Position numbers and translations under genes: made by a program
Notes under the pieces: model-generated
Told to the model about the DNA's origin: nothing
Databases searched by the model: none
Seen by the model: only the letters and a program-made list of their open reading frames with translations
DNA from: Bifidobacterium bohemicum DSM 22767
GTDB lineage: Bacteria > Actinomycetota > Actinomycetes > Actinomycetales > Bifidobacteriaceae
Assembly: GCF_000741525.1 (NCBI RefSeq)
Contig: NZ_JGYP01000001.1
Coordinates: forward strand, 124,001-188,000
DNA: 64,000 bases
Direction of reading: 5' to 3'
Part shown: in pieces, positions 26,378 through 38,196 of the stretch
Layout of the letters: every line of letters starts with the position of its first letter
Numbering within the stretch: the stretch's first letter is position 1

Positions 26378-26793
26378 AACCTTATTCCCCTTATGCGTTG
26401 GTCAGAGACGAGGGCCGAAAAGACCCTTAACTAATCCATTTTCGCAGGAGACGACGACACATGCGACGCGCGAATCGACAGATGGTTTTATCGGAACCAT
26501 AGCGTTTCGCGAGGCAATCGTCAGCAATGATGGTTCCCGATGACGTCGGTTGGAACAAAGCGACATTCCGCAACATAGACAAGAACCGTCTCGTATCGAA
26601 GTTCGTCAAAGCCGGTCCCGCATCAAAACATGGATAACGACGACGCCATGCACACCCGCCGCAAAAGCCTGGTACATCGGTTCGTTGACATGCGGGCTTT
26701 GTCACACATCAATGAATTGCCGCAGTCGGCGCATCGTGATCGTCCGATGCGACCATCCTGCTTGATGACACCAGATGCGATCGCAAGCTGGGG
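26378..26793. other. Intergenic region between the SGNH hydrolase and tyrS
   Basis: About 415 bases hold no convincing gene. A 7-bp perfect hairpin CGCATCG/CGATGCG with an 8-base loop lies at 26730-26751, about 40 bases after the hydrolase stop codon, and may end that transcript, though it lacks a T-run. The tyrS promoter must lie in the right part, but no clear -35/-10 pair was picked out. Confidence 0.4.
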
Positions 26794-27567
26794 TCAACGT
26801 AGCATGGGCTCGATATCGGCGACAACATTTTGGGCGATGAACCCGTAGCCCACAGGGCTTGGATGGAAATGATCGGGAGAAAAGAAGCCGGGATCCGAAG
26901 CATGCACGTCGTCATGAATCAGATTGATATATACGGCGCCGTGTTTGACGCAAACATCGTTGCTCACCGCGGCCTGGGCGTCCATCTCCCGTTCCAGAAC
27001 GCGACGCAATACCCTCCCCAATGACGGTTCATGCTGCATCTGACCGGGACTCAGGACGAAGATACGCTCAGCGATTGGCTGCGCCGCAACCAATACTGCT
27101 TCAAGGTCGTCACGCCATTCAGACAGACTGCGATTGGCCATGATGTCGTTCGAACCGGCGCATACCAGCAGAAAGTCGAACCGCTCTCCTGACTGCAAGA
27201 CCTCAGGCAAAATGCGATAGCGCAAACGCCGCATCGTCGCTCCAAGTTTGCCGTGCGCCTGCCATTGAACATCCCACCCCGTCACTTCGGCCATACCACT
27301 GGCTATCGCAGGGATAAGGCCGTCACGCTGGTCCGGCGTGCCACAGCCAGCCACCATCGAATCGCCGATCGCGCATAAGCGCAACGGTGCTCGGGCATCG
27401 GAATCAAGCGCCGCACCGACATTCGCATAAGCTCCAGAATCGGCTGGCGGGCTCACCAAACCCGAACGCTGTCCTGAAGGCTCATCGGCCAAATGAATGG
27501 TATGTTTGGCCCACAAAGCCTCGATCGTCGCAACTGGTGTCCCGATCCCAATCGTCATGTAATCCAC
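26794..27567 (-). CDS. SGNH/GDSL-family hydrolase
   Basis: The 257-residue protein has the SGNH blocks: IGDSMVAG with nucleophile Ser70, the Gly of GKLGATMR, AGSNDIMA with Asn139, and DHFHPS with catalytic Asp232 and His235. There is no signal peptide, so it is probably a cytoplasmic esterase or lipase-like enzyme; the substrate is unknown. About 60 residues precede the GDS block, longer than usual. It stands between argH and tyrS, with a 78-base gap to argH on the same strand, and may be read from the arginine operon or from its own promoter. Confidence 0.88.
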   Translation of the reverse strand: MDYMTIGIGTPVATIEALWAKHTIHLADEPSGQRSGLVSPPADSGAYANVGAALDSDARAPLRLCAIGDSMVAGCGTPDQRDGLIPAIASGMAEVTGWDVQWQAHGKLGATMRRLRYRILPEVLQSGERFDFLLVCAGSNDIMANRSLSEWRDDLEAVLVAAQPIAERIFVLSPGQMQHEPSLGRVLRRVLEREMDAQAAVSNDVCVKHGAVYINLIHDDVHASDPGFFSPDHFHPSPVGYGFIAQNVVADIEPMLR

Positions 27568-27645
27568 TCCTCACCACGAATTTGCACCATCAAGTATCCC
27601 AGTGTGTCGAGACTACACGGAGCATGGTGTTTTAAAGGTTGTGGA

Positions 27646-30371
<2,726 letters not shown>

Positions 30372-30397
30372 TTCAGCCTTTCTTCATGACTCTTCTA

Positions 30398-30427
30398 TAT
30401 ATACGCTCAATTGTATAAACATTCAAT
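30398..30427 (-). promoter_or_regulatory. argG promoter with overlapping ARG box
   Basis: On the minus strand, TTGAAT (-35) and TATATA (-10) stand 17 bases apart. The 18-bp near-palindrome ATTGAATGTTTATACAAT (30410-30427) covers the -35 box and matches the ARG-box pattern TGAAT-N4-ATTCA with one mismatch in the second half. ArgR with arginine bound there would block RNA polymerase. Assignment is by pattern. Confidence 0.65.
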
Positions 30428-30459
30428 TTTTGGACGGATATGTCCGATATGCGGATGGG

Positions 30460-31005
30460 TCACCGTCCGGAACCGCCGCGACGACTTGAAACGATATCAA
30501 GCAGCCACTGCATGCGTTGATTCGCCACATCGTCATCCGCGCATACCAGGAGCAGGGTATCGTCACCGGCTATGATGCCCAGGATTCCATCAATGGACTG
30601 CTTGTCAAGGCTGCTCGCGACATATTGGGCGGCGCCTTCCGGCGTGTGCACCACCACGAGATTGCGAGCCGCCGCCGCCGAAACGACGAGACTGGATAAT
30701 CCACGGGACAGTTGCTGATCGATCTTTTCCGCCGTTTCATCGTCATGTTCGGGTTCGATGCCCAGAGTATAGGCCATCTCCCCCGTCCTCAAGCGCGTTT
30801 TGACGGCTTTCATCTCGTCAAGATCACGACTGAGCGTGGCCTGCGTCACCTCAATGCCTTGGTCGGCAAGCATCTGTGAGAGCTGCGCCTGGGACGAAAC
30901 GACCGAATTGGTCAGGATCTCCTGAATCACGCTCAGACGAGCCGTGCGGTTGGCGGGGTGGTAGAGCTGCGAGCCATGCTCATCCATCGAATCCTCGGCA
31001 GACAT
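30460..31005 (-). CDS. argR: Arginine repressor ArgR
   Basis: ArgR binds ARG boxes as a hexamer with arginine. The 181-residue protein has an N-terminal winged helix (RLSVIQEILTNSVVSSQAQLSQMLADQGIEVTQATLSRDLDEMKAVK) with the SR motif, and a C-terminal arginine-binding domain with LGIIAGDDTLLLVCADD. It is about 25 residues longer than E. coli ArgR, mostly at the N-terminus and in the linker. The RBS GGAGGA lies before the ATG. It is encoded between argF and argG, inside the regulon it controls. Confidence 0.95.
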   Translation of the reverse strand: MSAEDSMDEHGSQLYHPANRTARLSVIQEILTNSVVSSQAQLSQMLADQGIEVTQATLSRDLDEMKAVKTRLRTGEMAYTLGIEPEHDDETAEKIDQQLSRGLSSLVVSAAAARNLVVVHTPEGAAQYVASSLDKQSIDGILGIIAGDDTLLLVCADDDVANQRMQWLLDIVSSRRGGSGR

Positions 31006-31063
31006 ATATCCAAATCCTCCAAATCAAAACATCACAACGAACACTCAGACGCGCAAATACGCA

Positions 31064-32035
31064 TCACTCCAGGAACTCACTGCACCCTCGTTGCATCCCG
31101 ACAAGCCAAGTCAGCAAGGCCTTCTGCGCATGAAGCCTGTTCTCGGCCTCATCCCAAACCACAGAATGCGATCCGTCGATGACGCTCGCGGTGACCTCCT
31201 TGCCACGGTAGGCCGGCAGACAATGCTGGAACAACGCATCCGGCTTAGCCAGTGACATCAGCCCATCGTTGACTTGATAGTCCCAGAACGGCTTGGAGCG
31301 AATGGCATATTCACCCTCCTCGCCCATTGACACCCAAGTGTCGGTAAAAACGCAATCGGCGTTTTCAACGGCTTCACGAGGGTTAGCGGTCACCATAATC
31401 GAACCGCCGTTCTCAGCGGCGATCCGCTTGGCGTCGGCAACGATCCGCGGGTCGGGCAAAAAGCCCTGCGGACCGGCCACACGCACGTTCATGCCGGCTG
31501 TGGCACCACCCAACAGATATGAATTCGACATGTTGTTGGCCGCGTCGCCGACATAGGCGATGGTCATACCGGCAAGGGCCCGGACTCCCCCTCGATGCTG
31601 TGCGATGGTCAGGAAGTCCGCGAGTATCTGACACGGATGGAACTGATCCGTCAGCGCGTTGACGACAGGAACGTCGGCATATTGCGCCATCGTTTCGATT
31701 CGATCCTGACCGAATGTACGCCAGACGATGGCGCTGGTCATGCGGGTGAGCACACGGGCCGTGTCGGCCACAGGCTCGCCCCGGCCAAGCTGCGAGCCGG
31801 ATTTGTCAATAACCAATGGATATCCACCAAGTTCCGCAACACCGACCGAAAAACTCGAACGCGTGCGCGTGCTGGGCTTGTCGAAGATCACGGCGACGCC
31901 CTGCGGCCCCTCGAAAGGGCGCCTATAATAGCGGTCCTTCCAGAATTTCATGCCCAATTCCAGTATTTGGCGTTGCTCGTCATGGGTAACATCGTCGTCC
32001 CGTAACATATGCCGAAGCTGGCCTGCCATAGCCAC
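31064..32035 (-). CDS. argF: Ornithine carbamoyltransferase
   Basis: ArgF makes citrulline from ornithine and carbamoyl phosphate. STRTRSS (carbamoyl-phosphate site) lies at residues 55-61, FHPCQILADFLT and HCLPAYRGKEV carry the other active-site residues. The length of 323 residues is normal. It follows argD after about 180 bases and precedes argR by about 58 bases. Confidence 0.96.
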   Translation of the reverse strand: MAMAGQLRHMLRDDDVTHDEQRQILELGMKFWKDRYYRRPFEGPQGVAVIFDKPSTRTRSSFSVGVAELGGYPLVIDKSGSQLGRGEPVADTARVLTRMTSAIVWRTFGQDRIETMAQYADVPVVNALTDQFHPCQILADFLTIAQHRGGVRALAGMTIAYVGDAANNMSNSYLLGGATAGMNVRVAGPQGFLPDPRIVADAKRIAAENGGSIMVTANPREAVENADCVFTDTWVSMGEEGEYAIRSKPFWDYQVNDGLMSLAKPDALFQHCLPAYRGKEVTASVIDGSHSVVWDEAENRLHAQKALLTWLVGMQRGCSEFLE

Positions 32036-32216
32036 TTCCCTTCTGTTCAGTGCGCTCTATGCTGCATAATCCTAGTATATTTATTCTATACCTGTATATT
32101 GGTACATTCCACATTCATTGCCGTTTTCGAGCATTTTTGTTCTTTGTTCCGACCGCGGTCTCGAACGGTCATTCAAACGACGACGAGACCGCCCGATCTC
32201 AGTGAGCCGCAGCCAA

Positions 32217-33617
32217 TCAGTCCGACGATAAGTCTGTCGGCATCGCAGCCAGAATCGACACCGCCTCAGCGATGTCGGCTTCGGAAACGATCAGGGGCGG
32301 GGCCAGACGCAACACGTCAGGGGCGACCGCGTTGACGATCAGGCCGTGATCCAAAGCCCAATTCATCGCGGCATGGGCGCAAGGACGCGCCAACTGAACC
32401 GCGTTGAGCAAACCGCGTCCCCGAACCGCTGCGAACAGCGGATTGCCGCACGCCATGATCCCACGACGCAGCTGCTCTCCTCGTTGCTCGGCGTTGCCCA
32501 CCAACCCCTCCTCTTCGATGACGCTCAGCGTGGCGAGCCCGGCCGCGGCAGCCAGCGGGCCTCCTGCGAACGTTGAACCGTGCATACCGGGAGTGAACAG
32601 CGAGGCGAGCGGCCTCCCAAATGCGATCATGCCGCCCATCGGGAAACCTCCGGCCACACCTTTGGCGAACGTCACGATATCGGGCATGACGCCACCGGAA
32701 AGATCCTCACGTTGGAACGCGAACCATTGGCCCGTCCGGCCGATACCGGTTTGAACCTCGTCGACGATCAGCAACGAGCGGTGGCTGTCGCACAATTCCC
32801 GTACACCCTTTACATAGCGCGGATCGAGCGGCCTCACTCCCGCTTCGCCCTGAATCAGTTCGAGCATCACCGCGGCCACGGGCCCGACCCCCGGCCGACC
32901 GGCGGAATCGAACGACTCACGCATGGCCGCAAGGTCACCGCATTCAACGAATTCGACCGCTGGCAGCAACGGCTCGAACGGATGCCTGATCGAAGGCTTC
33001 CATGTGGTGCTTAAAGCCCCCATCGTGCGTCCGTGGAATCCGTGGGTAAGCGCGATAATACGCGCCGGCGCACCTGCTTGTTCACGCTCGGCTCCTAGCA
33101 GCTTTGTGCCGTAGAGTCGTGCAAGTTTGATTGCCGCTTCGTTGCTTTCGGCTCCGGAATTGGCGAAGTATACGAGCGAGCCTTCCGGTGCTCCGGCGAT
33201 TTGGAGGAGTCTGGCGGCCAGTTCGATTTGAGGCACCGAAGCGAAATAATTGCTCACATGCGCCGTTTTTCCGGCCTGTTCGTTTACCGCCGCCACCCAT
33301 CTTGGGTGTGCGTAACCCAGCGAATTGACGGCGATCCCCGCCAAAAAATCGAGATATTCGTTGCCGTCCACATCCCACAGTCGTGCGCCTTTGCCGTGGT
33401 CCATCACCCGTAACGGGGTACCGAACGCATGAGTGTGCACGGTGTTGTAGAGTTCGATCCATTCCGCACTGCCGCTCCCGAGAGAAGTCCGGGTTGAAGG
33501 CTTTGCTGAATCGTTCTCCCGTTTGGCCGTGCAGTCGGGATTCGTCATTCCGGAATGTACGAAATCGTTCATATTGCCGGCATTGTCAGCGCCTATGCCC
33601 TTACCTTCATTCGTCAT
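32217..33617 (-). CDS. argD: Acetylornithine aminotransferase
   Basis: This PLP enzyme converts N-acetylglutamate semialdehyde to N-acetylornithine and can act in lysine synthesis too. Signatures: GNEYLDFLAGIAVNSLGYAHP, SGAESNEAAIKLAR, LIVDEVQTGIGRTG and the PLP lysine in TFAKGVAGGFPMG. At 466 residues it is about 60 longer than usual; the extra part is a polar N-terminal stretch containing several Met codons, so the true start may be further in. It follows argB after about 170 bases. Confidence 0.95.
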   Translation of the reverse strand: MTNEGKGIGADNAGNMNDFVHSGMTNPDCTAKRENDSAKPSTRTSLGSGSAEWIELYNTVHTHAFGTPLRVMDHGKGARLWDVDGNEYLDFLAGIAVNSLGYAHPRWVAAVNEQAGKTAHVSNYFASVPQIELAARLLQIAGAPEGSLVYFANSGAESNEAAIKLARLYGTKLLGAEREQAGAPARIIALTHGFHGRTMGALSTTWKPSIRHPFEPLLPAVEFVECGDLAAMRESFDSAGRPGVGPVAAVMLELIQGEAGVRPLDPRYVKGVRELCDSHRSLLIVDEVQTGIGRTGQWFAFQREDLSGGVMPDIVTFAKGVAGGFPMGGMIAFGRPLASLFTPGMHGSTFAGGPLAAAAGLATLSVIEEEGLVGNAEQRGEQLRRGIMACGNPLFAAVRGRGLLNAVQLARPCAHAAMNWALDHGLIVNAVAPDVLRLAPPLIVSEADIAEAVSILAAMPTDLSSD

Positions 33618-33785
33618 AAGATTCAGCTTTCGTGGTATGTGCTTTCGTTTCGATTGAACATCTTTTGAGGTAATTTCGTGTCTTTATCATGGATGATGAC
33701 TTTTAAGATCATGGATGCCGTTGGACGCCCGCCTTGGCCAGGACAACGGTCGAATCTTCGTATCCTTTCCAGGCATCCATTTACA

Positions 33786-34772
33786 TTACGTAACCGGCGA
33801 CCGCTTGCCCCTTCTCAACGTAAGCCCGTCGCCCGGTACCACCATCGTGCCGATGCCATCGCTGGTAAACACCTCATTGAGCAGCGAATGGGGTCGTCTC
33901 CCGTCGATGACGTGGGCCTGCGGAACACCGCCGTCCAGCGCGCGTATGCATGCGCGCATCTTGGGCACCATGCCGCTTTCCAGAGTCGGAATCATTTGCC
34001 GCAACCGATCGACGCCGATGGAACTGATCAGTGAATCCCGGTCAGGCCAATCGGAATAAAGCCCTTCCACGTCGGTAAGAATAACCAGTTTTCGCGAGTG
34101 AAGAGCCACGGCAAGTGCGGCGGCGGCCAGATCGGCGTTCACGTTGAACACCTGTGTCGCGTCTTCCGCGTTCGGAGCGATGGACGAAATCACAGGTATT
34201 CTGTCGCCGTCGATCAGACTTTCGACAGACGAGGGGTCGACTTCAGTCACTTCTCCCACAAGACCGATGTCGGTGGCGATCCCATCGATTACCGGACGGT
34301 AACGCTTGGCGGCAAACAGCGATCCATCCTCACCGGAAAGCCCGACGGCCAACGGTCCATGCGTATTGATCAACCCGATCAGCTCCCTGGAGACCGAACC
34401 GGTCAGTATCATGCGCACCACCCGCATGATCTGCTTTGTCGTCACCCTCAGCCCCGCTTTGAATTCCGATTCGATACCCAAATCACGAAGCATCGCGGAT
34501 ATCTGTGGCCCGCCTCCATGCACCACAACCGGATGCATGCCTACCTGTCTGAGAAAGACCACATCCTGGGCGAAACATGCCTTCAAATGCTCGTCGATCA
34601 TGGCGTGTCCGCCGTATTTGATGACCACGCGCTGACCGGCGAACTCCTCGAGCCAAGGCAACGCCTCGATAAGCACTTCCGCCTTCTGATCCGGTCGTAA
34701 GTCACCTGTCGTGTAGATTCGCTCGAAGGCCTGATGCGTCGTTTGCCGTCCATCGTTACCGTTGTCAGTCAT
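33786..34772 (-). CDS. argB: Acetylglutamate kinase
   Basis: ArgB phosphorylates N-acetylglutamate, usually the arginine-inhibited step. The 328-residue enzyme has [36 protein letters not shown] and [11 protein letters not shown]. The polar N-terminal 35 residues are like those of arginine-sensitive hexameric forms, so feedback control is likely (inference). It is somewhat longer than usual at both ends. It starts eight bases after argJ. Confidence 0.95.
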   Translation of the reverse strand: MTDNGNDGRQTTHQAFERIYTTGDLRPDQKAEVLIEALPWLEEFAGQRVVIKYGGHAMIDEHLKACFAQDVVFLRQVGMHPVVVHGGGPQISAMLRDLGIESEFKAGLRVTTKQIMRVVRMILTGSVSRELIGLINTHGPLAVGLSGEDGSLFAAKRYRPVIDGIATDIGLVGEVTEVDPSSVESLIDGDRIPVISSIAPNAEDATQVFNVNADLAAAALAVALHSRKLVILTDVEGLYSDWPDRDSLISSIGVDRLRQMIPTLESGMVPKMRACIRALDGGVPQAHVIDGRRPHSLLNEVFTSDGIGTMVVPGDGLTLRRGKRSPVT

Positions 34773-34780
34773 AGCCGTCC

Positions 34781-35983
34781 TTACGATTCGTAGTCCGCGT
34801 TGATGTGCACATAATCATGCGTCAGGTCGTTGGTCAGAACCGTGGCGGCAGCCGTGCCATGATGAAGGTCGATGTGGATATCGACCTGTCGTGCGTCCAT
34901 CTTCACTTCGGAACGGTCAACACCGGCGCCCCCGTGTTCGCACACGCGCACTCCGTTGATATCGACCGTCACGTCCGTGGGTTCGTAGGCAGCCACATGG
35001 ACCGGCACGGTGCCCAACGAGCTGACGATGCGTCCCCAGTTCGGGTCATTGCCGTAAATCGCGCATTTGAGCAGATTCGATCCCGCCACAGCCCGGGCGC
35101 AGGCCAGTGCCGCATCTTCGGCGTCGGCACCGGAAACAGTGACGACGATGTCGTGTGTCGAGCCTTCCCCGTCACCGATAATTTGCCGAGCGAGATCGCT
35201 GCACGCCTGACGAACCAAGTCTGCGAACCGATCGGATTCCGGAGTCACTCCGGAAGCGCCCGAAGCCAGCAGCAGCACCGTGTCGTTGGTGGACATGCAC
35301 CCGTCCACGTCTATGCGATTGAAGGATTGGCTGACTGCCGAGGTAAGTGCGGATTGTAGCTGTTCCACATCGACCACGGCATCCGTCGTGATCACGCAGA
35401 GCATGGTCGCCAATTGCGGGGCGATCATTCCAGAGCCCTTGACCATACCGCCCACGCGATAACCGGAACCGGACAGTCGCACGGTTTTGGGCTTGGTGTC
35501 TGTGGTCAAAATGGCATTGGCAGCGTCGGTGCCGGCCTGATCGTCGGAGCCGAGGGCGGACGCCGCCAGCTCGACGCCATTGAGCACATGCTCCAACGGC
35601 AGCAGTTCACCGATCAGACCCGTTGAGCACACCGCAACCTCCTCGATGGGAACCACAGCCGCATCATCGCCCCGTTGCATGTCACCGGTCAATGTCTGCG
35701 CAACTTTGACGGCCGTCGCTTCGCTCTGCTTCAGACCAGCCTGACCCGTGCAGGCGTTGGCGCCGCCCGAGTTCAGCACCACGGCCTTAATGTGTCCATC
35801 CCTGACCACGTCACGGGTCCACTGCACCGGCGCCGCGCAGAAACGGTTTGCCGTAAAGACGCCCGCCGCCGCATCAAGCGGTCCATGGTTGACGACCAGC
35901 GCCAAGTCGGGTCTTTGCGTATTCGCTGAGATGCCCGCATGAACGCCGGCCGCCGAAAATCCTGTTGCAAATGTCACGCTCAT
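34781..35983 (-). CDS. argJ: Bifunctional ornithine acetyltransferase / N-acetylglutamate synthase
   Basis: ArgJ recycles acetyl groups from N-acetylornithine to glutamate and may also use acetyl-CoA. The chain of 400 residues is made as a precursor that cuts itself; the site [14 protein letters not shown] is intact with nucleophile Thr193. [13 protein letters not shown] and [12 protein letters not shown] are also seen. There is no argA or argE in the window, which fits the cyclic pathway. Its ATG overlaps the argC stop (ATGA). Confidence 0.96.
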   Translation of the reverse strand: MSVTFATGFSAAGVHAGISANTQRPDLALVVNHGPLDAAAGVFTANRFCAAPVQWTRDVVRDGHIKAVVLNSGGANACTGQAGLKQSEATAVKVAQTLTGDMQRGDDAAVVPIEEVAVCSTGLIGELLPLEHVLNGVELAASALGSDDQAGTDAANAILTTDTKPKTVRLSGSGYRVGGMVKGSGMIAPQLATMLCVITTDAVVDVEQLQSALTSAVSQSFNRIDVDGCMSTNDTVLLLASGASGVTPESDRFADLVRQACSDLARQIIGDGEGSTHDIVVTVSGADAEDAALACARAVAGSNLLKCAIYGNDPNWGRIVSSLGTVPVHVAAYEPTDVTVDINGVRVCEHGGAGVDRSEVKMDARQVDIHIDLHHGTAAATVLTNDLTHDYVHINADYES

Positions 35984-37197
35984 GGCGCCACTCCTATCGT
36001 TGTCAGTCCCTGCTCCTCCGGCAGCCCTAATGCCAAGTTCAGCGACTGAAGTGCCTGACCGGCGGTGCCGCGGTCGAGATTGTCGATTGCGGCAAAACCG
36101 TAGAGCCTTTTCGCCCGCCTATCGACGGCCACCTGTATTTGTGCGGCATTCGAGCCAAGCACGGCAGCGGTGGCCGGCATGCAGCCCTCGTCGAGAACCC
36201 GTATAAAACGCTCCCCGCGGTATGCCTCATGCCAAACGGAACGGATTCCCTCGTTGTCCAAAGTCATGCCCTTGTCGCTGAGCCTCGCCGAAACCACCGC
36301 AAGAATGCCCCGAGCCATAGGAACCAGTATCGGTGTGAACGCGACGGTCATGCCCACCGGATCCTCTTCGCACCGACCGTTCACCGCACCTGCCTGTGAA
36401 GCGTGCATCAAATTCTGTACGATTTCCGGGATATGTCGATGCACGCCACCCACGGAATAGGGGGTGGCCGATCCGAACGCTTCCGCCGCCAGGAGACCCG
36501 GTCGCTTAGGGTTTTTACCGGCTCCGGAATACCCGACGGCAAGATCCGCAAGAATGTCACCATAGTCAACCAGTCCTTCGGCCACAGCCGGCTGGAAGGC
36601 CAACGTCACCGCAGTGACGTTGCATCCCGGACCTGCAATACGTTTGACGCCCTGCTTGTCGGAATGAGGTTCGCCATCAATCCAGTCACTTTCGTTTAAC
36701 CCGGACTCGCTGTGCGCAACCTTGTGACTAAAGCCTTGCAGCGCTTCACCATCGCCCATGAGCAAATGCCGCTGCCGGATATAGCCGCCACCGGAATCCT
36801 TGCCGACGATCAATTCCGGCAGCCCATAAATCCACGGCTCATGAAAGTCCCCTCCGTAATAGTCCGACCAGGCCTGCGCATTTTCAAGCCGATGGTCGGC
36901 ACCGAGATCAACCACGGCGCACTTGGCTTTCAGGTGCTGCGTCAATGCTCCCGAGACACCATGAGGCAAAGCAAGTACGATTACGTCATGACCGTTGAGA
37001 TTCTCCGGTGTCGTCGCCGTAATGACCATGTCCGCAAGGGTGGGTACATGCGGCTGGCACTCGCCCAGTCGGTGCCCTGCCGACGAGTCCCCGGTCACCG
37101 TCGTGACCTCAAACGCAGGATGGGACGCCAGCAGGCGCAGCATCTCTCCCCCCGCATATCCACTGGCCCCAGCCACCGCCACTGTGTATGTACGCAT
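35980..37197 (-). CDS. argC: N-acetyl-gamma-glutamyl-phosphate reductase with an insertion before the active site
   Basis: ArgC reduces N-acetylglutamyl phosphate with NADPH. The NADP loop AGASGYAGGEMLRLL is at residues 9-23, WIYGLPEL near 122-129, and catalytic Cys192 in GPGCNVTA. The length is 405 residues against about 345 usual. The extra part is a polar segment of roughly 50 residues (about 132-186) between YGLPEL and the active-site Cys. It is the first gene of the arg run, with ARG-box-like sequence just upstream and no gap to argJ. Confidence 0.95.
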   Translation of the reverse strand: MRTYTVAVAGASGYAGGEMLRLLASHPAFEVTTVTGDSSAGHRLGECQPHVPTLADMVITATTPENLNGHDVIVLALPHGVSGALTQHLKAKCAVVDLGADHRLENAQAWSDYYGGDFHEPWIYGLPELIVGKDSGGGYIRQRHLLMGDGEALQGFSHKVAHSESGLNESDWIDGEPHSDKQGVKRIAGPGCNVTAVTLAFQPAVAEGLVDYGDILADLAVGYSGAGKNPKRPGLLAAEAFGSATPYSVGGVHRHIPEIVQNLMHASQAGAVNGRCEEDPVGMTVAFTPILVPMARGILAVVSARLSDKGMTLDNEGIRSVWHEAYRGERFIRVLDEGCMPATAAVLGSNAAQIQVAVDRRAKRLYGFAAIDNLDRGTAGQALQSLNLALGLPEEQGLTTIGVAP

Positions 37198-37243
37198 GGA
37201 CGTCCCCTTCCGTAACGTACAACATAATACATATATTCATTTA

Positions 37244-37261
37244 TATGCATATTTATTCATC
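37244..37261 (-). promoter_or_regulatory. ARG box before argC
   Basis: TATGCATATTTATTCATC fits the ARG-box pattern with one mismatch (TGCAT-ATTT-ATTCA). A second partial half-site TGAAT (minus strand) lies right beside it at about 37234-37242, so ArgR may bind a tandem site as in other arg operons. The whole stretch 37222-37262 is A+T-rich. It lies 47-65 bases before the argC start. Confidence 0.6.
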
Positions 37262-37406
37262 CACATAGTGGACACGAGCTGTCCGGCCTGTCCGTCAACA
37301 GGCACGTAAAGACCAATTCCCACATGCCGGTTCGGACGCCACCGGCGTTCTCGCAACAAGCCCTTCCGTGACGACAAGACGCACCGCGCGTTAAGGGAGC
37401 CAGTAA

Positions 37407-37440
37407 CAAAAAAGGCCTTGTCCACAAGAACAAGACCTTT
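37407..37440 (-). terminator. Rho-independent terminator of the Gly/Pro-rich membrane protein gene
   Basis: AAAGGTCTTG and CAAGGCCTTTTTT pair around a loop of about 10 bases with a T-run on the minus strand. It starts directly after the stop codon of the gene ending at 37445. Confidence 0.85.
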
Positions 37441-37444
37441 ACCA

Positions 37445-38164
37445 TCAAGCGTTGACTGAACCGCCACCACCGTTGTTGCCCGAACCACTATTCAACATCT
37501 GTTGCATGTAGTCCATAGGGTTAAACCCTTGAGACCACAACCAAATCTCCAAAATGAGCACAAGCACGCCGATAATCACTGCCGCCCAGGCGAGTCCGCG
37601 ACCTTTCATATGGAATTTTTTCGTACGATGCAGGGAAATAGCGCCGAAAATCAACGGAAAAACCGGATTCCCGATGAAAGCCAGCACAAATGCGAGGATT
37701 GCGAAGGCGTCCCAGCGGCCTTTGAGTGGGTTTTGGCTAGGGTCGTTCATGTCGATACCGTTGTAAATATCAGGCTGGTATCCGGGCTGACCCGGGTATG
37801 GGTCTGCTTCGTTTTGCCGCATCGGCTGATTGGGATAGCCATAGCCTGGAGCTCCGGGGTAACCGTTCTGCCCTGCGGGGAACGCTGAGTTACCGACGCC
37901 GCCCTGGTTGCCGTGATCGCCAGGATTGCGAAAACCGTATCCGAATGGATTTTGGCCTTGATTGCCCACGCCGCCATTGCCCGGCATACCAGTCTGGACC
38001 GGGGTAGCGCCGCCATCAGGCTGCCCGTTGTCCTTCGGCTCCGGAGCGCCATACAGATAAGGGTTGTATCCCGCACCGAACTGGCTTGACATGGCACCAA
38101 ATTCCGGGGTGGCAGATTGTCCGGAATCTCCGGTCCTGTTGATTTGATCGTCGTTGTTGTTCAT
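37445..38164 (-). CDS. Membrane protein with Gly/Pro/Asn/Tyr-rich N-terminus (DUF4190-like C-terminal part)
   Basis: The protein has 239 residues. Residues 1-145 are rich in Gly, Pro, Asn, Gln and Tyr, with GYGYPNQP, GYPGAPGYGYP and similar, and are probably disordered. Residues about 152-177 and 190-210 are membrane helices around a short basic loop (HRTKKFHMKGRG), as in DUF4190-type domains. Such proteins often sit at actinobacterial cell envelopes, but no function is known. It lies 30 bases downstream of pheT on the same strand, with its own terminator. Confidence 0.75.
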   Translation of the reverse strand: MNNNDDQINRTGDSGQSATPEFGAMSSQFGAGYNPYLYGAPEPKDNGQPDGGATPVQTGMPGNGGVGNQGQNPFGYGFRNPGDHGNQGGVGNSAFPAGQNGYPGAPGYGYPNQPMRQNEADPYPGQPGYQPDIYNGIDMNDPSQNPLKGRWDAFAILAFVLAFIGNPVFPLIFGAISLHRTKKFHMKGRGLAWAAVIIGVLVLILEIWLWSQGFNPMDYMQQMLNSGSGNNGGGGSVNA

Positions 38165-38196
38165 GGCAGTCCTTGGGTGTTGATCGATTGCGGTTT

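Noticed and set aside
26427-26705. A minus-strand frame of 92 codons between tyrS and the SGNH hydrolase
   Set aside because: It is Cys/Arg-rich, has no family resemblance, and has no convincing start signal.
32073-32092. A possible third ARG box before argF
   Set aside because: Only one half resembles the ARG-box pattern, and the region is simply A+T-rich. It is kept only as a candidate for binding tests.
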